Assembly: GCF_009733815.1 (NCBI RefSeq)
Contig: NZ_WNXY01000010.1
Location: forward strand, 1 to 64,000
Source of the DNA: Pseudactinotalea suaedae
GTDB lineage: Bacteria; Actinomycetota; Actinomycetes; Actinomycetales; Beutenbergiaceae
Length of the DNA: 64,000 nucleotides
Reading direction: 5' to 3'
Shown: piece by piece, positions 52,271 through 60,261 of the stretch
How the letters are laid out: every line of letters starts with the position of its first letter
How positions within the stretch are numbered: position 1 is the first letter of the stretch
The notes under the pieces: model-generated
What the model was told of the DNA's origin: nothing
Databases searched by the model: none
What the model saw: only the letters and a program-made list of their open reading frames with translations
Translations under genes and position numbers: made by a program

Positions 52271-53316
52271 CAGACGTGCGGGGTCTCGGGAGGCAGGTGT
52301 TCGACCGGCGTCACGTGACGCCCTTCCTCGAGGTACCACTTGACCATCGTGGCGAGCCCGGCGCGCAGCGACACCGGCTGCTCGTAGCCGGTCTCGCGCA
52401 CCCGGTCGGCGGCGAAGGAGGTCTCGGTGTCCGCCAGCTTGCGGATGCGCTCGCTCGTGATCGGCAGGTTCCGACCGGTCAGGCGAGCGATCAGGTCGAA
52501 CGGCTTGGCGGCGATCAGCGCGGGTCGCAACGGCACGCGCCACGGAGGCACGCGGCGCACCAGACCGCGATAGACCTCGGCGAGGATCTCCGCCGACGTG
52601 AGGTCCGGCTGGTCGACGCAGTTGTAGATCTCCACCTCGCGCAGCGCCGGGCGCATCCACAGGTGCAGGATCGCGGCGACGATGTTCGTCACGAAGATCA
52701 TGCTCTTGCGGTTCGACCCCTTGCCGACCGGCAGGAACCGGTGCCGTGCGACCTGGTGGATCATCCGGTACACGTTGGCGTAGTTGCGGGGACCGAACAC
52801 CACAGCGGGGCGGATGACCAGCAGCCGCCGGTCCTCGCCGCCCGCCTGCCACTCGCGGTAGACGCCCTCGGCCTCGAGCTTCGTGCGCCCGTAGTCGTTG
52901 ACCGGCTGAGGCGTCGAGGTCTCGTCCGGCCGCGGGCCGGCGTCCCCGTAGACCGCGACCGAGGAGTAGAAGCAGAGGTTGCTCACGCCGGTGGCGACCA
53001 TGGCCGCGACCACGGCGCGAGCGCCGTCGACATTGACCGAGGCGAAGGTGGACGGCGTCAGCCCGAAGTCGTGGTGGGCGGCTGCCAGGTTGAGGACCGC
53101 GTCGCAGCCGGCGAGCACCTCGGTGAGCTGGGCGACGTCGCGGATGTCTCCGCGGACGTCCTCGACGCCGGCGGGCAGCGGGTGCTCCGGCGGGTAGAGG
53201 TCGTAGCTGACCACGTGGACGCCGGCCTCGACGAGCGCGGGGATGATGTGCGACCCGATGAATCCTGAGCCGCCGAGAACCACGACACGATCACCGACGT
53301 TCAGCTGAGTGCTCAC
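52270..53316 (-). CDS. NAD-dependent sugar epimerase/dehydratase (SDR)
   Basis: 348 residues. VVVLGGSGFIGSHIIPAL is the NAD-binding GxxGxxG, FYSSVAVYGDAGPRP supplies the catalytic Ser region, and VNDYGRTKLEAE has the YxxxK pair. The C-terminal half resembles extended SDRs acting on nucleotide sugars or sterol-like substrates (VRRVPPWRVPLRPALIAA). Possible product: an epimerised or reduced nucleotide sugar for the glycan made by the cluster. GTG start at 53316 with a GGAAGGG site upstream; first gene of a two-gene leftward unit. Confidence 0.83.
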   Translation of the reverse strand: MSTQLNVGDRVVVLGGSGFIGSHIIPALVEAGVHVVSYDLYPPEHPLPAGVEDVRGDIRDVAQLTEVLAGCDAVLNLAAAHHDFGLTPSTFASVNVDGARAVVAAMVATGVSNLCFYSSVAVYGDAGPRPDETSTPQPVNDYGRTKLEAEGVYREWQAGGEDRRLLVIRPAVVFGPRNYANVYRMIHQVARHRFLPVGKGSNRKSMIFVTNIVAAILHLWMRPALREVEIYNCVDQPDLTSAEILAEVYRGLVRRVPPWRVPLRPALIAAKPFDLIARLTGRNLPITSERIRKLADTETSFAADRVRETGYEQPVSLRAGLATMVKWYLEEGRHVTPVEHLPPETPHV

Positions 53317-53483
53317 GCCCGCCCTTCCCGTTCCTGCTTCTCGGTCCCGGCGATCGTAGTGCGCGCCGCCGGGCGGCCGGCCGTCCAGCGCGCGAGGGTC
53401 GCGCCGTGACCTGCGTCATCGCCCTCCACAATCCCTTCACCGAGCGTGCGCGCTGCTGACGCCACTACCCCCGGTGTGTTCTC

Positions 53484-53489
53484 TAGGCT
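53484..53489 (+). promoter_or_regulatory. -10 box of the LCP operon
   Basis: TAGGCT lies nine bases before the ATG at 53499, giving a leader of only a few bases. No ribosome site is present. Confidence 0.4.
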
Positions 53490-53498
53490 CATGCCTCG

Positions 53499-54821
53499 AT
53501 GACGCAACCTCGCCATGCCTCCTCGGCGTCCGTCCGCCGTCGTGACCTTCGCACGACCGGCGACCGACGCGCGCCTGCGGTCGACCGCGCCCCGAGCGCC
53601 ACGGTGGCCCGCAGCGGCTCCGGCACGCCCCGTCATGCCGGCTCGAGGGCGAGGCACCGGCTGCGCACCGCAGCAGTGGCGATCGTCGGTCTGCTCGCGT
53701 TCTCCGGCACCGCCGTCGCGGCCACCTACAACCAGCTGCAGGGCGAGGTCGACGCTCTCGACGTCGGGGAGCTCATCGACCCGCCCGAGGGCGCTGACGC
53801 GACCACGGCGCCGCCGGTCGACCCGAACGCGGGGACCCCGCTGAACATCCTCATCATCGGCTCGGACAGCCGCGCCGACGGTGCAGTCAACGACAGCTTC
53901 GACTCCGTTCTCGCCGACACCCACATCGTCGCCCACATCTCGGCGGACCGCTCCCGGGTCGAGCTGGTCTCGATCCCCCGCGACGTCATGGTTGACATCC
54001 CGCAGTGCCGCACGACCTCGGGCACCACCGTCTACGCCCGGTTCGGGATGTACAACAGCGCGTTCGCCGAGGCGTTCGTGGCGGGTGGCGACAAGGAGTC
54101 GGCCATCGCGTGCGACATCAACCTCGCGCAGTCCGTCACCGGGCTGACGATCGACGGCTGGGTGCTCGTCGAGATGGGCGGGTTCGTCAAGATGGTGGAC
54201 GCGCTCGGCGGCGTCGACATCTGCATCCCGGAACCGATCTCGGCACCCAAGGCGAACCTGGAGCTGGAGGCCGGTCAGCAGACCCTCAACGGCGAGGACG
54301 CGCTGGGGTACGCCCGTGCCCGCAGCGGCGACGGCCTCAGCGGTTCCGACCCCGACCGCATCGAGCGGCAGCAGCACCTGATGTCGGCGATGGTCGACGA
54401 GGTGCTCTCACGCAACGTCCTGACCGACGGGCCCGCGCTCTACCAGATGCTGCGCGCCGCGCTCGGGTCGCTGACGATGAGCAGCAACCTCGCCTCGCTC
54501 AACGACATGGCCGGGCTCGCGCTGAGCCTGCGCTCCCTCGATCTCGACAACGTCACCTTCATGACGACGCCCTTCGCCGAGTATGCGCCGGACCCCAACC
54601 GGCTGGTGTTCACCAGCGAGGTCGAGGTGATCTGGGAGCGGATGGCAGCCGACGAGCCGATCGTCCAGGTGGAGGAGGAGCCCGAGGCTGCCACCGACGG
54701 CGGCGAGACCACGACCGACACCGAGACCACCGACGAGCCCAGCAGCGACGAGCCCAGCACCGAGCCGACCACCGAGGACTCGGGCGCCGCCTCGGCAGGT
54801 GACCTCAACCCGGTGTGCTGA
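53499..54821 (+). CDS. LytR-CpsA-Psr (LCP) family ligase, first of three
   Basis: 440 residues: a basic cytoplasmic N-terminus (about 50 residues), one membrane helix (about 53-73), then an extracytoplasmic LCP domain. It contains NILIIGSDSRADG, ELVSIPRDVMVDIP, VEMGGFVKMVDALGGVDICI, GYARARSGDG and PDRIERQQ. LCP enzymes transfer lipid-linked glycopolymers to peptidoglycan. The Arg and Asp residues that bind the pyrophosphate are present. A Glu/Thr/Asp/Ser-rich tail ends in NPVC, a free C-terminal Cys. Five bases after the stop lies the next LCP start. Confidence 0.9.
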   Translation: MTQPRHASSASVRRRDLRTTGDRRAPAVDRAPSATVARSGSGTPRHAGSRARHRLRTAAVAIVGLLAFSGTAVAATYNQLQGEVDALDVGELIDPPEGADATTAPPVDPNAGTPLNILIIGSDSRADGAVNDSFDSVLADTHIVAHISADRSRVELVSIPRDVMVDIPQCRTTSGTTVYARFGMYNSAFAEAFVAGGDKESAIACDINLAQSVTGLTIDGWVLVEMGGFVKMVDALGGVDICIPEPISAPKANLELEAGQQTLNGEDALGYARARSGDGLSGSDPDRIERQQHLMSAMVDEVLSRNVLTDGPALYQMLRAALGSLTMSSNLASLNDMAGLALSLRSLDLDNVTFMTTPFAEYAPDPNRLVFTSEVEVIWERMAADEPIVQVEEEPEAATDGGETTTDTETTDEPSSDEPSTEPTTEDSGAASAGDLNPVC

Positions 54822-54825
54822 GCCC

Positions 54826-56112
54826 GTGCGCCACGCCATCCGCGAGCGCCCGCGCGGGCGCCGCCGTCCACCGGCGAGGCGCTCCCCCTCGGCAGCCGCT
54901 CCGGCTCGGCGCCGGCTCGAGGCGTCGCTGCGGCACGGCCGCCGCGTCCGCCGCAGCAGCACCCACGTCGTGATGGCGCTGGTGACCGGCGTCGCGCTGT
55001 TCGCGACCAGCGCTGCCGCGCTGACCTACCGCACCCTCGACTCGAACATCTCCTCCTACGACATCGAGACCCTGCTGGGCGAGGACCGCCCGACGACGAG
55101 CGCTGCCGCCGACCCGGAGGACCCGCACGCCGGGCGCCCGCTGAACCTGCTCCTCGTGGGCGTCGACGACCGCGAGGGAGACAACGCCCGCTTCGGCGGC
55201 GCCGGTCAGAGCGGCGTCCGCTCCGACACCGTGATTCTGGCCCACGTCGCCGCCGACCGCTCCCGGGTGGAGATGATCTCGATCCCCCGCGACTCCTGGG
55301 TCTCGATCCCCACCTGCCCGTTGCCCGACGGCACCTGGAGCCAGCCCACCGAGTTCAAGTTCAACCAGGCGTTCGCGCTGGGTGGCGCCACCGGTGACGT
55401 CGGGTACGGCGTCGCGTGCTCGATCCGCACCCTCGAGTCGCTCACCGACATCCGGATCGACGGTTTCGTGGCGGTCGACTTCACCGGGTTCATCCGGATG
55501 ATCGATGCCGTGGGCGGTGTCGAGATGTGCATCCCCGAACGGATCGACGACCCGGACGCCGACCTGCAGCTCGAGCCCGGCCTGCAGGTCCTCGACGGCG
55601 AGCAGGCGCTCGGTTTCGCACGTGCCCGCAAGACACTCGGCAACGGCAGCGACACCGACCGCATCGGCCGCCAGCAGGAGCTGCTCGGCGCCACGATCCG
55701 CACCGTGCTCGACCAGAACCTCCTCACCGACTCCGCCTCCCTGTACCGGTTCCTGGACGCCGCGACGTCGGCCCTCACCACGAGCGGCGACCTGGGCTCG
55801 ATCTCCTCGCTGGCCGGGATCGCGCTGTCGTTGCGCGACGTCCGAGCCGACGACGTCACGTTCGTCACCGTGCCCTGGGTCAACCGGGGCGACGGCGCCA
55901 ACGTGCTCTGGACCGAGGAGGCGGACGAGCTGTTCGCCGCCGTCGCAGCCGACCGTCCGATCGAGGACGACGACGCCACCACAGCCGAGGAGCCCGCCGC
56001 CGATGACGGCACCGCCGACGCCGGCGGCGACACACCGGACCCCGGCACCGTCCCGACCGACCCGACCTCACCTAGCCTGGGCGGGTCCCACGACGAGAGC
56101 GAGAGCTGCTGA
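54826..56112 (+). CDS. LytR-CpsA-Psr (LCP) family ligase, second of three
   Basis: 428 residues from GTG 54826 (a GTG at 54799 is also in frame but overlaps the upstream gene). The Arg-rich cytoplasmic part is followed by a membrane helix and the LCP domain with NLLLVGVDDREGD, EMISIPRDSWVSIP, VDFTGFIRMIDAVGGVEMCI, GFARARKTLGNG and TDRIGRQQ. All pyrophosphate-binding Arg/Asp positions seem intact. The acidic C-terminal tail ends ESESC, again with a terminal Cys. Coupled to the third LCP gene by a TGATG overlap. Likely the same wall-ligation role, perhaps for a different glycan or site. Confidence 0.9.
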   Translation: MRHAIRERPRGRRRPPARRSPSAAAPARRRLEASLRHGRRVRRSSTHVVMALVTGVALFATSAAALTYRTLDSNISSYDIETLLGEDRPTTSAAADPEDPHAGRPLNLLLVGVDDREGDNARFGGAGQSGVRSDTVILAHVAADRSRVEMISIPRDSWVSIPTCPLPDGTWSQPTEFKFNQAFALGGATGDVGYGVACSIRTLESLTDIRIDGFVAVDFTGFIRMIDAVGGVEMCIPERIDDPDADLQLEPGLQVLDGEQALGFARARKTLGNGSDTDRIGRQQELLGATIRTVLDQNLLTDSASLYRFLDAATSALTTSGDLGSISSLAGIALSLRDVRADDVTFVTVPWVNRGDGANVLWTEEADELFAAVAADRPIEDDDATTAEEPAADDGTADAGGDTPDPGTVPTDPTSPSLGGSHDESESC

Positions 56113-57533
56113 TGGGCTCCGACGATCCATTCGACTTCGAGGCGCCCCCCGGTGCCCGCACCCCGCGCGACGCACCCCGACCGCCGTCGGGTGAGCCGCC
56201 GGCTGCACCCGGGCGGCGACCCGTGCGCCGGACGCCCTCGCGCGCCCGCACCGACGGTGCTGCCACGCCGCTCTCCGGCGAGCCACCGCGCCGCGTGCCG
56301 CCTCGCCGTGAGCCCGCCCAACCGGGCGCCAAGCGCCCCACCCCACCGCGGACCGGTCGAGGTACCGGACGCGCCGACGCCGGTGCCGACCGCCGGCAGG
56401 GCGGCGTCCCGCCGTCGTACGCGCCCGACCAGGGTTCCGCCTACGAGGGCGCGCCGCGGACCCAGGTGATGCCGGCCGGCGGTGGCGCCCCGCCACGATC
56501 GGTCTCGGCGAGCAGCCGCACCGAGCGGCCCGGCTCCCGCCCGCCCGACGCGCCGCCCACCACGCCGCGCCCCGCCAAGCCCCCGCGGCGCCGCCGCCGC
56601 GGCCGCCGCGTGATCGCGATCCTGCTGGTGCTGCTGGTGCTGGTGCTCGCATGGCCGATCGGCCTGATGGTGTGGGCGAACGGCAAGATCAACCACGTCG
56701 ACGCGACCTCCGGCGGCCTGAGCTCACCGGGGACGACCTACCTGCTCGCCGGCTCCGACTCGCGTGCCGACGGCGTCCTGCGCAACGACACCACCGAGGG
56801 TCAGCGCACCGACACGATCATGCTGCTCACGGTGCCCAGCAGCGGCGCGACCTCGCTGATCTCGATCCCCCGTGACAGCTACGTGGAGATCCCCGGCCAC
56901 GGGCCCAACAAGCTCAACACCGCCTACGCCTTCGGCGGCGCGCCGCTGCTCGTCGAGACCGTCGAGGCGCTGACCGGCATCGGCGTCGACCACTACGTCG
57001 AGATCGGCATGGGTGGCGTGGCCGGCCTGGTCGACGCCGTCGGCGGGATCGAGCTGTGCCTGGACTACGTGGTCGACGACAAGGACAGTGGCCTGGTGTG
57101 GGCCGAGCCCGGGTGCCAGGTCGTCGACGGCGACACGGCGCTGGCGTTCGCCCGCATGCGCAAGGCCGACCCGCTCGGCGACATCGGTCGCACGCAGCGC
57201 CAGCAGCAGGTGATCCAGGGGGTCACCAGCACGGTCGCCGACCCCTCGCTCGTCTACAAGCCGGGCGAGCAGGTGCGGTTGATCGAGGCCGGCCTGGGCG
57301 CGCTCACGGTCAGCAACGGCACCAACATCCTCGACATGGGCCGGCTCGCGCTCGCCTTCCGCGACGCCACCGGCGCCGACGGTGTGCGCGGCGCCCCGCC
57401 GATCGCGGACATGGACTACCGCCCCGGCGGTGTGGGGTCCACGGTGCTGCTCGACCCCGACCTCGCGCCCGGGTTCTTCACCTCGCTCGTCGACGGCACG
57501 GTCACCGACGAGGACACCCACACCATCGGCTGA
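56112..57533 (+). CDS. LytR-CpsA-Psr (LCP) family ligase, third, with long Pro/Arg-rich cytoplasmic tail
   Basis: 473 residues. The N-terminal 160 residues are Pro-, Arg- and Ala-rich and predicted disordered, more than three times the size of the tail in the other two. A membrane helix (about 165-190) and LCP domain follow: YLLAGSDSRADG, SLISIPRDSYVEIPG, VEIGMGGVAGLVDAVGGIEL, AFARMRKADPLGD and IGRTQRQQQ. No acidic tail and no terminal Cys, unlike its two neighbours. The cytoplasmic tail might contact division or polymerase proteins. Ends just before a 27-bp repeat array. Confidence 0.9.
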   Translation: MGSDDPFDFEAPPGARTPRDAPRPPSGEPPAAPGRRPVRRTPSRARTDGAATPLSGEPPRRVPPRREPAQPGAKRPTPPRTGRGTGRADAGADRRQGGVPPSYAPDQGSAYEGAPRTQVMPAGGGAPPRSVSASSRTERPGSRPPDAPPTTPRPAKPPRRRRRGRRVIAILLVLLVLVLAWPIGLMVWANGKINHVDATSGGLSSPGTTYLLAGSDSRADGVLRNDTTEGQRTDTIMLLTVPSSGATSLISIPRDSYVEIPGHGPNKLNTAYAFGGAPLLVETVEALTGIGVDHYVEIGMGGVAGLVDAVGGIELCLDYVVDDKDSGLVWAEPGCQVVDGDTALAFARMRKADPLGDIGRTQRQQQVIQGVTSTVADPSLVYKPGEQVRLIEAGLGALTVSNGTNILDMGRLALAFRDATGADGVRGAPPIADMDYRPGGVGSTVLLDPDLAPGFFTSLVDGTVTDEDTHTIG

Positions 57534-57543
57534 CCCCCACCCG

Positions 57544-57620
57544 GTTTCAACACGATTCCGTCCACCCCGGGTTTCAACACGATTCCGTCCACCCCGGGTT
57601 TCACCACGATTCCGTGCAGC
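57544..57620. repeat. 27-bp tandem repeat, about three units
   Basis: Units start at 57544, 57571 and 57598 with period 27: GTTTCAACACGATTCCGTCC then ACCCCGG, the third one diverging and truncated. The array fills the interval between the LCP stop (57533) and the CoA-binding stop (57621). On the other strand the core TGAAACCCGGGGTGG resembles TGAAACCGGGGTGGG in the array at 4412. Confidence 0.85.
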
Positions 57621-58037
57621 TCAGGAGCGCAGGATGCGGGGACCCTCGATCGCCGGGCAGCGGTCCATGACGACGTCGAGACCCGCGTCGAGCGCGCGCT
57701 GCGCCGCGGCGTGGTCGATGACGCCCAGCTGCAGCCACACCGCACGGGCGCCGCGGGCGATGGCCTCGTCCACGACAGCGCCGGCGAGGTCGGCGTTGAC
57801 GAACACGTCGACGACCGCGATCTCGCCCGGCACGTCGGCGAGCGTGGCGTAGCCGGTCGCGCCGTGCACGGGCTCCGCCTTCGGGTGCACCGGCACGATC
57901 GTCTGTCCGATGGACTGCAGGTAGGCAGCCACGCGGAACGCGGCGCGCCGGGCGTTGGTGGACAGGCCCACCACCGCCCACGTGGCCGGGGTCCGGATGA
58001 GGCGCTCGATCACTGCCGGGTCGTTGATCTGGCTCAT
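57621..58037 (-). CDS. CoA-binding domain protein (YccU-like)
   Basis: 138 residues. The Rossmann-type CoA-binding domain runs TWAVVGLSTNARRAAFRVAA, IVPVHPKAEPVHG, VVDVFVNADLAGAVVDEA and ARAVWLQLGVIDH, as in YccU proteins. These bind CoA or a related nucleotide in the cytoplasm; the biological role is not known. The ATG at 58037 is six bases after a TAGGCT on the same strand, so the message is probably leaderless. Its 3' end abuts the 27-bp repeats. Confidence 0.87.
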   Translation of the reverse strand: MSQINDPAVIERLIRTPATWAVVGLSTNARRAAFRVAAYLQSIGQTIVPVHPKAEPVHGATGYATLADVPGEIAVVDVFVNADLAGAVVDEAIARGARAVWLQLGVIDHAAAQRALDAGLDVVMDRCPAIEGPRILRS

Positions 58038-58043
58038 GTCGCC

Positions 58044-58049
58044 AGCCTA
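58044..58049 (-). promoter_or_regulatory. -10 box of a leaderless promoter (CoA-binding gene)
   Basis: Reverse strand TAGGCT, six bases before ATG 58037. It lies 20 bases from the opposing -10 box of the CPT-like gene. Confidence 0.5.
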
Positions 58050-58068
58050 GGCCGGGCAGCCGCCGTCG

Positions 58069-58074
58069 TAGCCT
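58069..58074 (+). promoter_or_regulatory. -10 box of a leaderless promoter (CPT-like gene)
   Basis: TAGCCT, six bases before GTG 58081. The intervening CGGAGG could also serve as a ribosome site but touches the start codon. Confidence 0.45.
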
Positions 58075-58080
58075 CGGAGG

Positions 58081-58671
58081 GTGAGCCGACAGCCCGGGCA
58101 GGTCGTCATCCTCAACGGAGCGCCGCGTGCGGGGAAGTCGAGCACCGCGCGTGCCCTGCAGGCCGCGGTCGAGGGGTCGTGGATCCACCTCGGCGTCGAT
58201 GCGGTGATGGCGTCGACCCCCGAGCACCTGCTCCCGGGGATCGGGCTCCGCCCCGGCGGCGAGCGTCCCGATCTGGAGCCCGTGGTCGCGACGATGACGA
58301 CGGCGCTCTACGGCTCGGTCGCGGTGCACGCCCGGCTCGGGCTCGACGTCGTCGTCGACGCCGCCCACCACCGTGACTACGCGACGCCGTTGGACACCTT
58401 CGCCATCGCCCAGCACCAGCTGGGCGACCTGCCGGTGCTCGTCGTGGGCGTGCGCTGCCCGCTCGAGGTGATCCGCGAACGCCGCCGCGCGACCTGGGGC
58501 GGTCAGGGATACGTGGGCAGCACGACCCTGGAGGACCCGGTGGAACGCTGGCAGCGCGCCGTGCAGGTCCTGCGGTGCGACCTGGAGATCGACACCCATG
58601 CCATGACGCCGCCGGAGTGCACCCGCGTCATCGGCGAGGCGTTGGGCCGCACGGTCAGAGTCAGGTCGTGA
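58081..58671 (+). CDS. Chloramphenicol phosphotransferase-like P-loop kinase
   Basis: 196 residues. VVILNGAPRAGKSSTARALQ is the Walker A start characteristic of CPT-like proteins; GLDVVVDAAHHRDYATPLDT and VVGVRCPLEVIRERRRATW follow, the latter being a lid or second binding region. CPT in chloramphenicol producers phosphorylates the drug; most homologues have unknown small-molecule substrates. Any resistance role here is unproven. The GTG start and -10 box spacing suggest a leaderless message divergent from the CoA-binding gene. Its 3' end overlaps the end of the convergent DUF624 gene by 11 bases. Confidence 0.8.
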   Translation: MSRQPGQVVILNGAPRAGKSSTARALQAAVEGSWIHLGVDAVMASTPEHLLPGIGLRPGGERPDLEPVVATMTTALYGSVAVHARLGLDVVVDAAHHRDYATPLDTFAIAQHQLGDLPVLVVGVRCPLEVIRERRRATWGGQGYVGSTTLEDPVERWQRAVQVLRCDLEIDTHAMTPPECTRVIGEALGRTVRVRS

Positions 58672-59362
58672 TGGTCGAGCCCACCGGCAGGATCGGGCCC
58701 AGCGTGAAACGGGCGTTGCTCCACAGCGCGTACAGCAGCGGTGTCGCCGACAGCCCGATCGCGAGCGCCGGATGGAGCGTGAACAGCGCGGCCTGCAGCC
58801 CGAGGATCACGAGCGCGGCGACGCTGAGGTACCAGCGCTTCACGGCGAGATAGAGGCACGCGCGGAGCACGTCGCGCAGCCGCGCATCCGGTCGCTCGAC
58901 GCCCGCGACCAGGGCGAGCACCGCCGTCGAGACGGCAAGGGCGAGCACGACCATGAGGAGCCCGCCGAGGAGCACGGCCCAGCGGCTGGTGCCGAGCACG
59001 GCGAGGTCGACGACGATCACCACCGACAGCGCCACCACCCCCGCACCGATCGCGAGGGAGCGGCGCAACGTGCGCCACCAGCCGGACCAGAAGGCCACGA
59101 CCACGCTGCCGCTGCGCGCCTCGGTCAGGTGCCGGAACACCGCGAACAGCGCAGGCAGCGCCGGGACCGCTGCGACGGCGGCGACCGCGAGCGCGGGCCA
59201 GGATCGGCGCGGGTCGGTGGTGATCAGCAGCACCAGCAGCGGCGCCGAGGCGATCGCCAGGCAGAAGTTCGCGACCAGCGCGCCGGCGACCGTGCTGAAG
59301 ATCGACTCCCACGCGATGCCCGAGATCCGCAGCAGCGGGCGCCGCTCGGTGACCGCCGTCAT
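58661..59362 (-). CDS. DUF624 (YesL-like) membrane protein
   Basis: 233 residues with five to six membrane helices. The N-terminal ISGIAWESIFSTVAGALVANF and central FRHLTEARSGSVVVAFWSGW match DUF624 proteins, which are coded beside CUT1 sugar ABC systems. The function is unestablished; a helper of the permease or a regulator has been considered. The ATG overlaps the permease stop (ATGA). It is the last gene of the leftward operon and overlaps the convergent CPT-like gene by 11 bases. Confidence 0.83.
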   Translation of the reverse strand: MTAVTERRPLLRISGIAWESIFSTVAGALVANFCLAIASAPLLVLLITTDPRRSWPALAVAAVAAVPALPALFAVFRHLTEARSGSVVVAFWSGWWRTLRRSLAIGAGVVALSVVIVVDLAVLGTSRWAVLLGGLLMVVLALAVSTAVLALVAGVERPDARLRDVLRACLYLAVKRWYLSVAALVILGLQAALFTLHPALAIGLSATPLLYALWSNARFTLGPILPVGSTITT

Positions 59363-60261
59363 CCCTTCACACCCGTGGTCGCGATGCCCTGCACGAAGTA
59401 GCGCTGCCCGAGCATGAAGATGATGGCGATCGGCAGCACCGAGAGCACCGATCCGGTCATGATCAGCGCGTACTCGGCGTTGTACTGCGACACCAGCGAC
59501 TTCAACCCGATCTGGATGGTCCAGATCTCGGGTGACCGCAGGTAGATGAGCGGGCCGAGGTAGTCGTTCCACACGTTGACGAACGTCAGCAGCGACAGCG
59601 ACGCCACCGCGGGTCCCGACAGCGGCAGCACCACGCGGCGCCAGATGCCGTACTCCGAGAGCCCGTCGATGCGGGCGGCCTCGGACAGCTCCTCGGGGAT
59701 CGACTCGTAGTACTGCTTCATGAGGAACACGCCGAACGCCCCGAAGGCCTGCAGCGCGATCATCGCCCACAACGTGTTCGAGAGCTCGAACCGAGACATC
59801 AGGATGAACTGCGGGATCATGTACGCCTGCCACGGCACCGCGATCGTGCCGACGTACGCCAGGAACAGCACGTCCCGGCCGGGGAACCGGATCTTCGAGA
59901 AGCCGTAGGCCGCGAAGCTGCCGGTCAGCACCTGCAGGAACGTGATGACCACCGAGAGCAGCAGCGTGTTGCGCAACCACGTGGTCATGTTGGCCTTGGT
60001 CCAGATGTCCAGGTAGTTCTGCCAGACGACGGGGTCGGGCAGCCACTGGATCGGCACCGTGAAGACCTGGGTGTTGTTCTTCAGCGACGACGTGACCATC
60101 CACACGAACGGCACCAGGATCGCCGCGGCAGCGACCAGCATCACCGCATAGAGCAGCACCCGGCCGACCATGTGCAGACCGCTCCGCCGGCCTGCGCGGC
60201 CGCGGTTGACCGGGCTGCCGGTGTCGGTGCTCGGCGGGTCGAGTGTCAGGGTGGCCATCAT
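59359..60261 (-). CDS. Sugar ABC transporter permease (MalG-type, CUT1)
   Basis: 300 residues, six membrane helices. FPGRDVLFLAYVGTIAVPWQ and the cytoplasmic EELSEAARIDGLSEYGIWRR contain the EAA-loop that docks to the ATPase. It forms half of the transport channel with the MalF-type protein encoded upstream. The first of two adjacent ATG codons is used; it overlaps the stop of the MalF-type gene. No ATPase gene is in the operon, so a shared MsmK-type ATPase elsewhere is expected, as in many Gram-positive CUT1 systems. Confidence 0.9.
   Translation of the reverse strand: MMATLTLDPPSTDTGSPVNRGRAGRRSGLHMVGRVLLYAVMLVAAAAILVPFVWMVTSSLKNNTQVFTVPIQWLPDPVVWQNYLDIWTKANMTTWLRNTLLLSVVITFLQVLTGSFAAYGFSKIRFPGRDVLFLAYVGTIAVPWQAYMIPQFILMSRFELSNTLWAMIALQAFGAFGVFLMKQYYESIPEELSEAARIDGLSEYGIWRRVVLPLSGPAVASLSLLTFVNVWNDYLGPLIYLRSPEIWTIQIGLKSLVSQYNAEYALIMTGSVLSVLPIAIIFMLGQRYFVQGIATTGVKG

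Noticed and set aside
51134-52852. Acyltransferase extended to 572 residues
   Set aside because: The extra N-terminal part is antisense to the epimerase gene and lacks protein character; ATG 52270 overlaps the epimerase stop as expected for an operon.
57544-57620. Possible CRISPR or transcription terminator
   Set aside because: Direct 27-bp tandem copies without spacers and without a stable hairpin plus T-run.
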